64,000 nucleotides of DNA from Vitellaria paradoxa (Eukaryota > Streptophyta > Magnoliopsida > Ericales > Sapotaceae). The first letter of the stretch is position 1, and each line of letters begins with the position of its first letter. The stretch is from positions 8,654,342 through 8,718,341 of the forward strand of contig CM034234.1 in NCBI GenBank assembly GCA_019916065.1, in the 5' to 3' direction. Under the pieces are notes generated by a model that was not told the origin of the DNA, did no database searches, and worked only from the letters and a program-made list of their open reading frames with translations. The position numbers and the translations under genes are program-made. Positions 35,361 through 47,131 of this stretch are shown here, piece by piece.

Positions 35361-36112
35361 TACACACATCAATATGTAACTATTTTTACATGTAAGTAAA
35401 ATAGTAGTTACGGTGACGGTTTCATCGAACCATTGTAAGTATAATTTACATTATTCAGTTGAGATCTATTGAATTAATTGTTACATAAACAGTATGCCAC
35501 CTAAACACATTTACTGTAATGGGTCACTTAATACAGTGTAGTATTATAACCACTGCATATAAGCACCTAGGAGATTCTGATTACTGGGCTTTAGTAGCTC
35601 ACCTCTTGTGGGAATATTTTTTTCAGGATATTAAGTACAGGGATACAGAAGATGAGTTAGAAAGAGATTAATTTCTCTTAAATATTCTATTAGAAGAGAG
35701 TTATCTATTTTTTTTTTCTTCTTTCCTGCGCAGAGCTGGAGGACTTTATTTTTGGTCTGTAACAATTGTTGGATGATTGTAATTATTAAGCATATACCTA
35801 ATTTGCTTTTATTTGGTATGTAATGTTAATCGCGTGGTTGGGACACTTAGATGGCTCTGTAATATTTTTCTCTATCTTTATTTTGTGTCCTATAGTTGAA
35901 ATCCCATCAAATGGTTCAGTCCAATGACTTATAAATATTGTTTGGGATAAACAAGGAATTTTGAATATCTTAAATTTTTCTTACGGGTCAACCCCAGTTT
36001 GGAGGAAAATTCTGGGGTGTGACAGCGTGTTATTATCATCTTATTTTTATACCTAACAAATAAATCTCCAGTCACCCCTGGGCATACGGTTATGAAAATC
36101 CAGGGCGTGACA

Positions 36113-36117
36113 GTATT
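36113..36117. repeat. Right target-site duplication GTATT
   Basis: Identical to 32436-32440 on the other side of the LTR-like element. Confidence 0.55.
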
Positions 36118-39100
36118 TTTAATTTTGTTCCTACTTACGCTCAAAATGTAATTTTGTCTCTATTGATTATAAATCCTGGGTTCACTTCTCCCTGAAGCAA
36201 GAGAAAAAAAGTATTTGAAACTAAAATGATCATAATAAACTTTCATAAACAATGGATCATCATATAAAATTTTGTTAGAGATTATATTGTAAATTGACAA
36301 ATCCATGATCAAACAAAGTGTCCTCTAATTCTTAGACTTAGTATAAGCTAAAACACTATAATTTGAGATAGATGGAAATATAAAAGTCTCAGAAAAGCAG
36401 TTGGATAACATTGGAATTTGAAATAAGCTGAATAGAGCCAGAATTACAAAAACACAGAAAGACTACTGGAAAGCTGCGCGGGTAGTTGTGGGAAAAAGCT
36501 GAGAACCAGTTTTTAAAGATTAGTCATGTGGAAAGGCCACTCTGAGTTACAAGAAGGCGTGTGATCCCTACTAAAAGACCGTGAGAAGGGCGTGGGTACG
36601 AGGTTCCCACAGAGAAGAATTTTCAACCTTCTGAGTTTTTGTTTTTGTTTTTGAATCGTATACGTCCTAGGTTTTGACATATATATTCACTAGACGTCTT
36701 TAGGGTTTTAATACGGAGAGAATATTCATTCAATAAGAAGCAAAACTATTTTAAAAGGTTCTCTCAATCGCTTATCCAAGATTTTTTGTGTTTGATCCGA
36801 AAGAGTTTAGATTTGTGATTCATGATAGCTAAGGATTCAGCACGCTAAAGATTCAGTAAAGTTACTGAGGAGTCAGTATTGTACTTTCAAGAGTCGGAGG
36901 ACTTTCGCTAAAGGAGTTGGTGTATTGAAGATTCGAGTAAACGTCGACAGAATATAAAGTTGAGAAGTCAATTTATCGAGAGTTTTGAATTCGTAACCAA
37001 CGCTTGATTTTTAGTCAAAGTTTTGAGAAATTTTTTTGTGTGAGTTTCCTCGCTTTTTATTTATCCTTCTTTATTTACTATTTGTATTTTGCTTGGGATA
37101 TCTAGCATCTATTGAAATTCTTAATTGAACTTTTTTTTTTCATTTTGAGTTATAAAATAATTAAAAATAACGTGTCATTGATTGAAATTATTTTTTTCTC
37201 TTAACTTCTGTTTTTAAACAATTCAAATTTAAACTTCCAATTATTCAAAACATGATAGACTACTTTAGTATCGTATCTAATTCAAATATATGAAAAAAAA
37301 GGGGGGGATTGAGAGTATCAAATTTAGTAATCAAAATGCATTAGCTTTAAATTTCAAAATGGAAGACCTAATGACATTGTGACATGTTATTCTAATTGAA
37401 TTTAAACGTTTTAAATTTAATATTTAATATAATTGGAGTTAAAAAAAAAACATTTTCGTGTATGTTAAAAATTTAATGAGCTTAAATTTTAAAATGAAAG
37501 AGCCATTGTCATTGTCGCGTGTCATTGAAGTTCAAAACATAATATTCAAAGTATTTTACATTAACTTTTGAACAAACTAGATAAGGCCCCATACCATTTT
37601 TAAAATCGAAAAAATTAAGGAAAGCAGATTTGATATTTAGATTTCAAAGAGATTGGAACCAACTATTTATAATATACAAAATAACACTACTCTATTAAGG
37701 CCTAATTTGAACTTGTGAGATTCCAAAAAAAAAAGTACCATTTTTAACTTAAGTCAATAGAGCTAACTTTTTTTAATCTTTAATTTCATTATATCGAGAA
37801 GCATGCACATACAGTGTATAATTATTATTTCATCTTTGTAATTTAATTAAGAATATAAAAGTAAAATAATGTGGTAGTTAAAAATTTAAAATTTATAAAA
37901 TTACTTAATTAAGTGTAATTTTTAAAAATTCTTTGATTTAAAATTTTAATTTAGTGAAATGTTGAAGGGTATTTTAGACAACTAAAAAAGTTTCACTGGA
38001 ATTAAAATTTTATTAATTTTTAGATTTTATTAATATCTATAGTATTTATTTTATATAATAGTATAGATAATATTTTATTATATTTAGATAAAGCAAATGG
38101 GCTATCATGAAATCGAAATGAGGTAAGCCTCGATACACACAACTTTTATCTCAAACATAGGCATGCAAAGGTAGCGTATCCACCTAACTAGCTAATCTCA
38201 TTATCAAACTCGTTTATTTTTTTACTTACCACTACTGTTTTAAATCTATTTATTTTTTTAATTGAAATCTCAAACTTGTCTTGTCCCAGACCCGTTAAAC
38301 TTATCCTAAACCCACGAAACCCGTTTATATTCAATTAGTCAAATTACCTATTAAGTACCTGTTAAATACCCAATTTGAGATAAAAAAATTTGTAGGTAAT
38401 AAAAATATTAAATTTATTAAATTAAACAAATTCATTGGTCAAAGGATCTCTGAGTTTTTTTTTTTAAATGTAAAAGAAATATACTATAAATAATAGAAAT
38501 AATTATACAAAATATATAGGGGCATACCCCTAAAATAGTATAATAAGAATCACAGTTCATAAAAGACTTTCAAATCTAATATCGAACAATTCATGATATG
38601 TGAATATAAATATATATTATATACTAGGGCAAAAATTATATATTATATACTGCGGCTACTGATATTTCACATTATATATTATGGCAAAAATGAGTGAAAT
38701 TCCATAAATGGTCTTGGTTTAAGAATTTCAAAATTTTTATTTTAGGAATAAAATCGTAAATATATAAATATATATTATATTTTATTTTATTTTGTCGAGC
38801 AAGTACTTAACGGGTATAAACGAGTATCAGGTACTCTATAAATATAAATGAGTATCGGATATTGGGTTCCTTACAAGCAAATCTCAAATCCGTCCTAAAC
38901 CTGTATGGACATTAATTTTTAATCTTAAACATGTCTCAATTCTATTAGGATATTTTTTAATAGGTTTTTATCGAGATCGGTCGGGTTAGGTACCCTCATG
39001 TACCCATTTCATTGACATCCCTACTCAAACATGTTATTTATTTTTATTTTTATTTATTTTTTTATGTGTGATTGTGGAGGAAGTGTAATGTGTTTGGTTT

Positions 39101-39390
39101 GGAAGAAAAATGGAAGAAAGGAAAAGGATGAACAAAAAGGAAGGAAAAAAGAGAGTAGCAAGGGGGATGCGGCGGCGGGTGTTTTTTCATTTCGCAAAAA
39201 AAAAAAATATAATTAAAAAAAGTGAACCCCGCATATTTTTTAAAATAATTTTTTATACAATTTTTGAATCATAAAATATACACACGCAATATGTTTTCAT
39301 ATTATTTATTATTTTTTTAATCAAACAATGCAGAGAAAAAAAAATTACTATGCATAAAAAAGCAATATTCATTCTACTCATTCCTCTCTT

Positions 39391-39400
39391 CTTTCTTCTT

Positions 39401-39466
<66 letters not shown>
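39391..39466. repeat. (TTC)n(ATT)n compound microsatellite
   Basis: About 13 TTC units followed directly by about 12 ATT units in intergenic DNA. Confidence 0.85.
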
Positions 39467-40495
39467 TCAATTTTTCATCCTTCCTACTAAGCAAACTATT
39501 AAAGATAAAATTTAAAGTAAATAAAAAATAACCAAATAAAACATGCTATCTTTATTCCTCGTCGAAAAGGTAAAAACTTTCCTAGAAAGATAAATCTTTT
39601 CCAAAGATCAAACACTAAATACATTTAATTTTTAATTTGCAGCATTTTATTTTTTTCACAATTAATAATTTTTAAAATAATAATTTTATTCTACGAGAAT
39701 ATAATTTGTTACTAAGATTATACGAATGATTATAGACTTATTATTTTTAAAATAATAATTTCATTATTCATTAACATGTATTTTGAAACATAAATAAAAC
39801 AAATATTAAATTAATTATGCTTATACTCTTAAACTTTAAGGTAAAAAAATCACTTATATTTTATGAGTTTTAAAAACTTACTTTTATATATTCGGTTTGT
39901 TTTTCATACCAAATTAAAATTATTAAAAAATTCATCCGTTTAAAAAAACTTACCTTTATATATACTATTTATTTTTGTACTAAATGAAAGTTATTAAAAA
40001 TTTCATTAAAAATAACGACACATTATAATTTGTCAGTAATTTCAAAAAAATGGACTTACACATCTATAATTCATATAATTTTATTTAATTTTTAACGAGT
40101 AGTTTTATCTTTTCACCATAGCAACGCTTATAATTTCACTTTAATTTTAAGTGATATAAAGATAATTTTTTAAAACTTAGAAAATATAAGTATTTTTTAC
40201 GTTAAGGGTCTATGTGTTGCGACGTAAAATATTAAAAAATTTAAAATCTTTAAAAATTTTTAAAATTTATTTATTTTAAAACCTATAAAAAATTATTTAC
40301 TTTTTATCTCACTGTCCGAATTAGGAATTCATAAATTATCTCAAATTATTCTACTTTATTTCATTTTTTATTATTCTAAACGCCTCCCAAGTACAGGAAA
40401 TATAAAAATAATTAATTTTAAATTTTAAATATATTTTTTAGTAATGTACCATTTTACTGTTTAAAGTATGAAAAACTAAAAGTAAAAGAAACATT

Positions 40496-40935
40496 TAGGG
40501 TGCATTTAGAACGATAAAAAATAATAAAAAATTTAATTTGAATAATATTTTAGTATTTAACGTGTGGCCATCAAACTATATTTTTAAAAGTTAAATAGTA
40601 AAATTTTTTAATTTTTATATCCATTTTTTGAAGAAAAAAATCGTTCGAACAATTTGAAACGATCTTTTTTTGTTCGTCAGAATAATTTTATGTCAAAATT
40701 TATTAAAAATCATTAAAAATTTTTCGAGATTTACAAAAAAAATTATAAGAGATTGTATAATATTATTGAAATTTGTAAAAAAATTATTAAAATTTATAAA
40801 AAATAATTGAAATATGTAAATATATATTAATTTGTAAAAATTTTATCAAATACAAGGAGTGCAAGATATGAAAAAAAATATTTAAAATTTTCAAAATTTT
40901 TCAATTATTTCCACCGCACCAAACACTCCCTTAAC
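40496..40935. mobile_element. MITE-like element
   Basis: Ends 'ttagggtgcatttagaa' and 'accaaacactccctta' are roughly inverted. The interior is AT-rich with short 'aattattaaaatttataa' repeats and no coding capacity. Confidence 0.4.
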
Positions 40936-41520
40936 ATTGGTTATCTTTGGAATTAAACAAAATAAAATAAAATCTTATAAATCTCTACAAATACGAATTA
41001 CAAGACAACAAAATTTAAATTCTTCTCTCACTACACAAATTATTAGATATTCACTTTTATAATTTTATTTTATTTTATACATTTTTATACAACTCCAAAC
41101 ATACCTATTGTTTTTTTAAAAATTGTAACACGTGAATGAAATACAGGCAAACAGCTGGTAGTTTTTTTTTTAATTATTATTAGCGATGGCAAGACATCTG
41201 CCCCTTAAAACAAAAAAAAAAAAAAAAAAAACCTGTCATTTTAGAAGAAAGTAGAAACAGCAGCAGTGACGTGGCATAATTTGATGGTAATGCTAGAATA
41301 TGATATCGGAAATGAATATACAAGCAAGGGATCCAAGTTGCATACTATCAACACCACTTAAAAAAAAAGAGTAAAAAAATTAAAAATAAAAATCTTTTTA
41401 CAAGCATGCCCACATTAATAATATCAAATGCCCACATCACCATTGATCATAGCCGTCCTCCCGAAACGACGCCTTTTATCGAATCATAAGGTCATCAAAA
41501 CCAACGACGTCGATCGTATC

Positions 41521-42009
41521 TTATATCTTCTCCAACTTCTCCGCCTTCACCACCGGATTGGCCCTGGCTATGGCCTCCCTCCCAACCCCCTTGTAATCGA
41601 ATGGACATCCGTGCTGCTCCGGGTACCGATGGGCCCCGCAGAACGTGATCCCGCACCGGCAATTGAACCCGGTCAATCCGACCCGCTTTCTGCACACGAA
41701 GCACCGGTTCGGCTGCACCACCGCGGGGACCGGCTCCGTCGCCACCGAGGCCCGTCCCTCTTCCGCGGCTATCGAGACAGACGAAGCCGGAGACAACGAG
41801 GCCGGGAGGACAACCGCGGCGGAAGAGGAAGCGACGAAGAAAGAATTCTCGACCGCCGATTTGGCGGACTTGGCCTGCTCCTCTTTCATGCAATGATCCC
41901 CGTAACATTTGGAGCAGAGATTTAGGGTTGCGGGGCTGCCGAAGAAGCCGCAGTTGTTGGCGCAGAGGCGGTGGCCCTCCGGTGATTGAAACCCGTGTTC
42001 CTCCGCCAT
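41521..42009 (-). CDS. A20/AN1 zinc-finger stress-associated protein (SAP)
   Basis: A single-exon CDS of 162 residues. The N-terminal A20 finger has C16, C20, C32 and C35 (CANNCGFFGSPATLNLCSKC). After a variable Ala/Ser-rich linker comes an AN1 finger from about residue 100 to 140: CFVCRKRVGLTGFNCRCG, then TFCGAHRYPEQHGC, ending in KGVGREAIARANPVVKAEKLEKI. This is the standard plant SAP layout. The A20 domain binds ubiquitin, and several SAPs act as E3 ligases or regulators in drought, salt and cold response. An intronless CDS is the rule for this family. The region is GC-rich compared with its surroundings, which is expected for a conserved exon. Confidence 0.95.
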   Translation of the reverse strand: MAEEHGFQSPEGHRLCANNCGFFGSPATLNLCSKCYGDHCMKEEQAKSAKSAVENSFFVASSSAAVVLPASLSPASSVSIAAEEGRASVATEPVPAVVQPNRCFVCRKRVGLTGFNCRCGITFCGAHRYPEQHGCPFDYKGVGREAIARANPVVKAEKLEKI

Positions 42010-42057
42010 GCTATACCCTTCCTCTTTTCTTTTCTTACCCTTCTTTTTTTTACAACT

Positions 42058-42153
42058 CTGAAAGATCTACAACTACAAAGCGTGATATATATATAAAAGA
42101 AAAAAAATCAAGAAAGAGAAAGGATTCAGAGAGAGATGGTGTTGAGGGCTTAC
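42058..42153 (-). other. Possible 5'-UTR intron of the SAP gene
   Basis: On - a donor A|GTAAGCCC (42153) and an acceptor GATCTTTCAG (42058-42067) lie 50-145 bases upstream of the ATG. Leader introns are common in SAP genes. No transcript evidence. Confidence 0.35.
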
Positions 42154-42373
42154 TGTGGAGATGGGATTGGAGATGAAGAGGAATCTATATGATGCATGCA
42201 ATGAGAGAGAAAGAGAAAAGGGAAGAAACGAAGAAAAAGAAGAAAATCAAGAAATAAAAATATAATAATGGAGGAAGCGATAACGACGAGAAATCAGGGA
42301 AGACAGGCTGGAGAGGGTTGTGCCTAAAAAGACGGCTGAAATTTAAAGAACAAGTCCTTTTCTTTGCTTCCTT

Positions 42374-42375
<2 letters not shown>

Positions 42376-42411
<36 letters not shown>
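42376..42411. repeat. (CT)n microsatellite upstream of the SAP gene
   Basis: About 17 CT units; on the SAP gene strand it is (GA)n and lies in the presumed leader or proximal promoter. Confidence 0.75.
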
Positions 42412-42413
<2 letters not shown>

Positions 42414-44287
42414 GGATCAAAACCAGAGGAGGAGGAGGGTTTGGTGGACGCGTGGGTCCGATCGAGCTGTTTTTGGGCGGCCATGGTGTTGTTTTCTTTT
42501 CTTTTCTTTTTCTTTTCACACGCACTGAGAGATTAAAAAAAAAAAAAGGAAAAGAAGGCAGCGTTTGTTGTATGTTTGTTTGTTTGTTATGTTGTTGGGG
42601 TGGGGGTGATGTGTTTGCTTGCTTAGCTGGCTTCACGTTTCTCTAAGTCAATTTTGGAATGCATGAAATGGGATGCCATAGAAATAACAAACAAATATGG
42701 ATTGGAGGCGGGTGTCTTTGCGTGTTATTCCTTCAGCCAATGCTTGGAGAAAAATGACTTGTAATATTAGTCTGATTAATCGTGTGTTGATTTTTGTGTA
42801 TTTTTACGTGGACATGACGTTTGATTTGGAGGCTTAATTGTTTTATTGTTCTTTTTTTTAATAAATCTACAGACGATTAAGATTTAAGTATCTGACAAAA
42901 CATTTTTCTCAGTAACAATAAATTACTTACGCGCCCGTTTGGAGCACCAATCAACTTTAAAAATTTTTAAAAATTTAAATTTTTTTAAAAAAATTTATCA
43001 AAATTCATTGAAACAAACTAAAATAGTACATTCTAATGGACTTTGTCAGATTTTTTTTAAAAGTTGAACTGACATTTATACAAAAAATTTTTATAAAATT
43101 TCAAAAATTTTCAAGATTCTCAATTAAAATTTTGTTACGTGTCATTTTATATAATTTTTAACAATTTTATATCAAACAAATACAAATATTTAACTATCAT
43201 TTCAAAATAACTTTTTATACTCTAAATCTAAAAAAAAAATGTCACTTTTGTTTTTTTTTTTTTGGACTCCATATGATCCCTTAATACAAAAATTATTAAA
43301 AATTTTATTAAGCACACAAAAAATAATTAAAAATTTTACTAAACATTTCAAAATTGTCAAATATTGTTAAAAATTATTTTTTTACCAAATATACTAAAAC
43401 TTTTAATTACTAACTTTTGATAAAAAAAAATCTCAAAGTTTATTAAAAATTAGACTTTCAAAACGGCCCTTCAATTTTAATTTTACACATAGGTTACACG
43501 TAAACGAATGATCACCACTTGTCCATCGCAGTTTACTTCTAATATAATATTATCCCTCGAGGGTCCGCTTGGAGCTTAAAAAAATATGTGTGTGTGTGTT
43601 TGATGTCTGGTAAGATTTCTAAAAATTTACCAAGTCACCAAAAATTTTTAAAAGTTATTCAAATTTTTAAAAATTCTTTAATTTTTAATCAAACGATACA
43701 ATAAAAAATTATTAAAAAATATTTAAAATTGATAAAAAAATTTTAATTTTTACTAAATACATAAAAAGTTACACCTACCAACTTTTGTTAAAAGATTATT
43801 AAAAGTTTCCAATGCTTTCAAATGGGTTCCAAAGAAAGCCTAACAATTTATTTTGTATTTAGTTTATTTAATTTGATTTTCATTTATTGCATAAAATTTT
43901 GTAAAAAGTTAATTTGGAATCAAAAAATTAAAATGAAATTTTGATTTTCAATTTGGTTAACTCTGTTTTGGGTTCAATTTTGAAATTTATAATAATGAAT
44001 TTGTAAAAAATAAAATTGTAAATTATACATTCATATTTATAATTATATTTTTCACTAATATAGCAGTAATAATAATAATAATAAATTTATGAAAAAATAA
44101 ATTACAAATTAGATATTAATTCAGGTTTAACTAAAACCAAATTGAATTATTTTGTTTTTTAAATTTTATTTTATATTCAGCTAGTTTGATTTCATTTCTT
44201 AAATAAACAAAATAATTCTAATAATTTGGATAATACGAAATAATCTCTCCTAAGATAAAAGTTATAATAATTAAAATGATAAATTAA

Positions 44288-44602
44288 GATGGCATTTGGG
44301 TTACTTTTCTGTTTTTTTTTTTTTTCTATTTTATGTTTTGAAAATCTAAAAATAAGGAAACAAAAAATATTTTATTTTTATTATTTTGAGATTTTCCTTT
44401 CTTTGGGTTAAAAACGCTCAAAACGACTTTTTGTCATTTTTCATTTTATGTGTAAACTAATTTCTGTTTTCTAAAACAAAATTTAAAAAATACGTTTTGA
44501 GCTATTTTCCTTATTTTCAAAAGCGTAAAATAAAAAATGAACTCAAAATATAAAATAAAAAATAAAAAAAACAAAAAATAGGAAAAAAAACAAACGGGCC
44601 CT
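44288..44602 (+). mobile_element. MITE family B copy
   Basis: Starts 'gatggcatttgggttac' and ends 'caaacgggccc'. Shares 'tttatgttttgaaaa', 'cgctcaaaacgactttt' and 'tctgttttctaaaa' with the copy at 18290-18592. Confidence 0.6.
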
Positions 44603-45098
44603 AAATTGTTTGAAATGTTAATTGATGTATTTGATTAATCTAATCAAATTTTTGTTATTAAAAGAGTGAGCTTATTTGCACTTTACAAGTATTCTTGCCC
44701 TCTATTTTATTTTTTTATTAAATAAAATTACACAATTATGCTTATTCTTGTAAAATAGTATTTATAGCATTAGCATTATATAACATATCTTATTAAAATA
44801 ATAAGGACAATTTCGTAATTTTATTTAATAAAAATGTAAAGTACAGTGTAAGAATTTATAGAAAAAGTATAAATAGACCCACCTTTATTAAAATAGTATA
44901 AGTATGTGTACATATAATCCTAATATGTTTTTGTTAGGTATTTATTAATTAATTTATAAGGTGTTTTATTTATTTAAAATTAAATTAGTTATTAATAGCA
45001 AGATTGAAAACACATATTCAAATCTACTTTTAGCATTTTTCAGTCAATAAAAATCATCACATAATCATCTACAATAATGGAAGTCTTTTGCTCCAGCA

Positions 45099-45148
45099 AA
45101 ACACACACACACACACACACACACTCTCTCTCTCTCTCTCTCTCTCTT
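45099..45148. repeat. (AC)n(TC)n compound microsatellite
   Basis: About 12 AC units followed by about 12 TC units, in intergenic DNA. Confidence 0.85.
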
Positions 45149-45340
45149 ATTTTTTCTATTATTTTTTTAAATAACAAAGGGCCCAATCAAAAGATTACTA
45201 ATTTCCTAATCTTTTTATTGAATTGTTTTTTTTTTTGGGGCCAAAATCAATGGATCCCACGATAATAAATTGGTGGCATGCCATCTGACGAGGGGACCAA
45301 CAAACCCATTATGGTTGTTCGGAATCAAAACCACAACCTA

Positions 45341-45682
45341 AGGGCTCGTTTGGAGGCTTAAAAATTAATAAAAAATAATAAAAATTACATTTTATAACTT
45401 TTGTTGTATTTGGTTTAATTATAAGTTTTTTCATTTTTTTAATTTGCTACAATAAAAAATAAAATAAAAAGTTACTATTTTTTGATTTGCTACAGTAAAA
45501 AATTTATCAAACACGTAAAAAGTTACCACTTTTTTGATTTGCTACAGTAAAAATTACAAAAAAAGTAAAAAATACACTTTGTTCTACCAAACATACAAAA
45601 AAATATAACTAAAAAAATACACAAAAAATTACCAAAAATTTTACTTTTTTTTCTTGTCTTTGATCCTTCAAACGGCCTCCCA
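45341..45682. mobile_element. MITE-like element with inverted ends
   Basis: The left end 'gggctcgtttggagg' is inverted relative to the right end 'ccttcaaacggcctccc'. The interior contains three repeats of 'ttttttgatttgctacagtaaaaa' type and no coding capacity. Confidence 0.6.
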
Positions 45683-46686
45683 TGTGATGGTTCCTGGTCG
45701 TGGACCACATGGTTCACCTTAGGCTTACTTTGGAATGAAAAAAAATTTGGTTTTTTTAACTAGTTGTTAAAAAATTAGATTTTTAATAGTTAATTTTAAA
45801 TTTTTTATTAATTCAACATTTTTATTCTTCAATTTAAAAAAAATAAAATATAAAAAATAAATTTAATCATTTAAAAAAATAAACCAAAAAATTAACTAGT
45901 GAAAAGCTCATCCCGAACGAAGCTGCAGTGCAAATGATAAATAGAGAAAAAGAAAATATAACTAGAGCTCAAAACAAATGCAAGACTACTGATTGGATCA
46001 CATCTCCCATTGTCAAGAGTATTTTTAAAATTACTCGATTTTTAATTCTATACAAATTATTTAAAGTACTTCAATTCATTAATGGAAAAAGATACTGTCT
46101 GAGTAGAAAGTAAAGATTCAAACCGAATCCAAATTAACTAAAATCATAATATATATATATATATATATATATTTCTTATATTTATATTTATATATTTGTA
46201 GTTATGTATAAATTTCTTATTCAATTTTCAATTATTTTGGTTACGTTTGAGAACCCAATTACCAACCACTTGCTATCAGCTACTAATTTTTTAATTTTTA
46301 TAAAAATGGCTAAATTTATCTTTTTACATTTTAAATTTTTTCTAAATATTGAAGAGCAAAAATGTAAAATTAACAAAAAATAAGTAGCCAGCTTTTTTTT
46401 TTTCATAAACACAAAAAAGGTTAACTTTTTAATAACTAGTAGCTACTAGCTAGTTTTCTCTTCCCAAACTCAACTTGAAATTGAATCAAATAATTTCAAA
46501 TTAAAATTTCTGAATCGATAGTTCGGTTTCAATTGAATTAGGCACAGCTCTAAATATAACATCCATACGTGTTTGGAGTAATATAAATTAGTATATATGT
46601 TTATAAAAATTATAATCTTATAATTTATACTATAAATAGAAAATTTAAAGTCCATTTAGATTAAAAAAATTCCAAATAGTTCCACC

Positions 46687-46816
46687 ATGACTCCGTTTGG
46701 TTTATAAAAAAATTCCAAAAAATTTTATAAATCTCTATTAACTTTATATCACATCAATTTTTTTCTTTCACTACACGCATTATGAACTCTCAATTTATCT
46801 CACTCCAAACTCACCC
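46687..46816 (+). mobile_element. MITE family A copy
   Basis: 'ctccgtttggtttataaaa' to 'cactccaaactcacccc'; the central 'ataaatctctattaactttatatcacatcaa' matches the copies at 17464, 17791 and 32291. Confidence 0.65.
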
Positions 46817-47131
46817 CATATTGCAAAGTTTGGGCCTGGAGAAATAAAAAATTGTATCCGTTTGGAACTACGCACTCCTTCCAAAAAAAAAAAAAAAAAG
46901 CTTCAAACAAATTTTAAAAATTATTAATTTCATCCAATCAGATTTTGTTAATTTTTATACTAATTATTTTTTGTTAACTTTTTCCAAAACTCCAAACGTG
47001 TTGATTCTTCATTTATATATAATCATTACAATATATATATATATATATATAAAAGTCGATAATGCATAACATTACAAGTTCAACTGATCAAAATAGAGTT
47101 CCTTTTTAGAGCAGTGAACAAGGCAGCTAGC

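Larger units (their letters stand above)
32441..36112. mobile_element. Solo-LTR-like retrotransposon remnant, 3.67 kb, with 5-bp target duplication
   Basis: The unit begins TGTAATAACC and ends GGGCGTGACA, so it has the TG...CA termini of an LTR, with partly inverted ends. GTATT flanks it on both sides (32436-32440 and 36113-36117), matching a 5-bp integration duplication. No gag-pol coding or internal duplicate LTR was seen, so it looks like a solo LTR (plant gypsy LTRs can be this long) or a large non-autonomous derivative. A second possible end, GGGGTGTGACA at 36012-36022, lacks a matching duplication. A CTATAAAT word at 33143-33150 could be its promoter. Confidence 0.65.
36118..41400. other. 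AT-rich intergenic region, probably old transposon debris
   Basis: A more balanced stretch at 36420-37060 resembles a leader or LTR remnant (polypurine words, repeated 'gattcagta' and 'gagtcg' words), but no protein motif supports a class. The rest is AT-rich with homopolymer runs and a MITE-like unit at 40496-40935. The short open frame at 39031-39216 is low-complexity and not considered a gene. Confidence 0.45.
42500..47131. other. MITE-rich intergenic spacer
   Basis: Several elements with GTTTGG-type ends can be delimited: about 42930-43468 (ends 'gcccgtttggagc' / 'caaaacggccc'), 44288-44602, 45341-45682 and 46687-46816. The remainder is AT-rich. No coding exon or RNA gene was recognised. 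Confidence 0.5.

Noticed and set aside
36420..37060. Possible gene or copia LTR
   Set aside because: Composition is leader-like, but there is no protein motif, paired copy or target duplication.
39031..39216. Lys-rich open frame
   Set aside because: Low-complexity frame in purine-rich DNA with no domain or splice context.
41428..41925. Long + strand open frame over the SAP gene
   Set aside because: Antisense shadow of a conserved GC-rich A20/AN1 coding exon; no domain.
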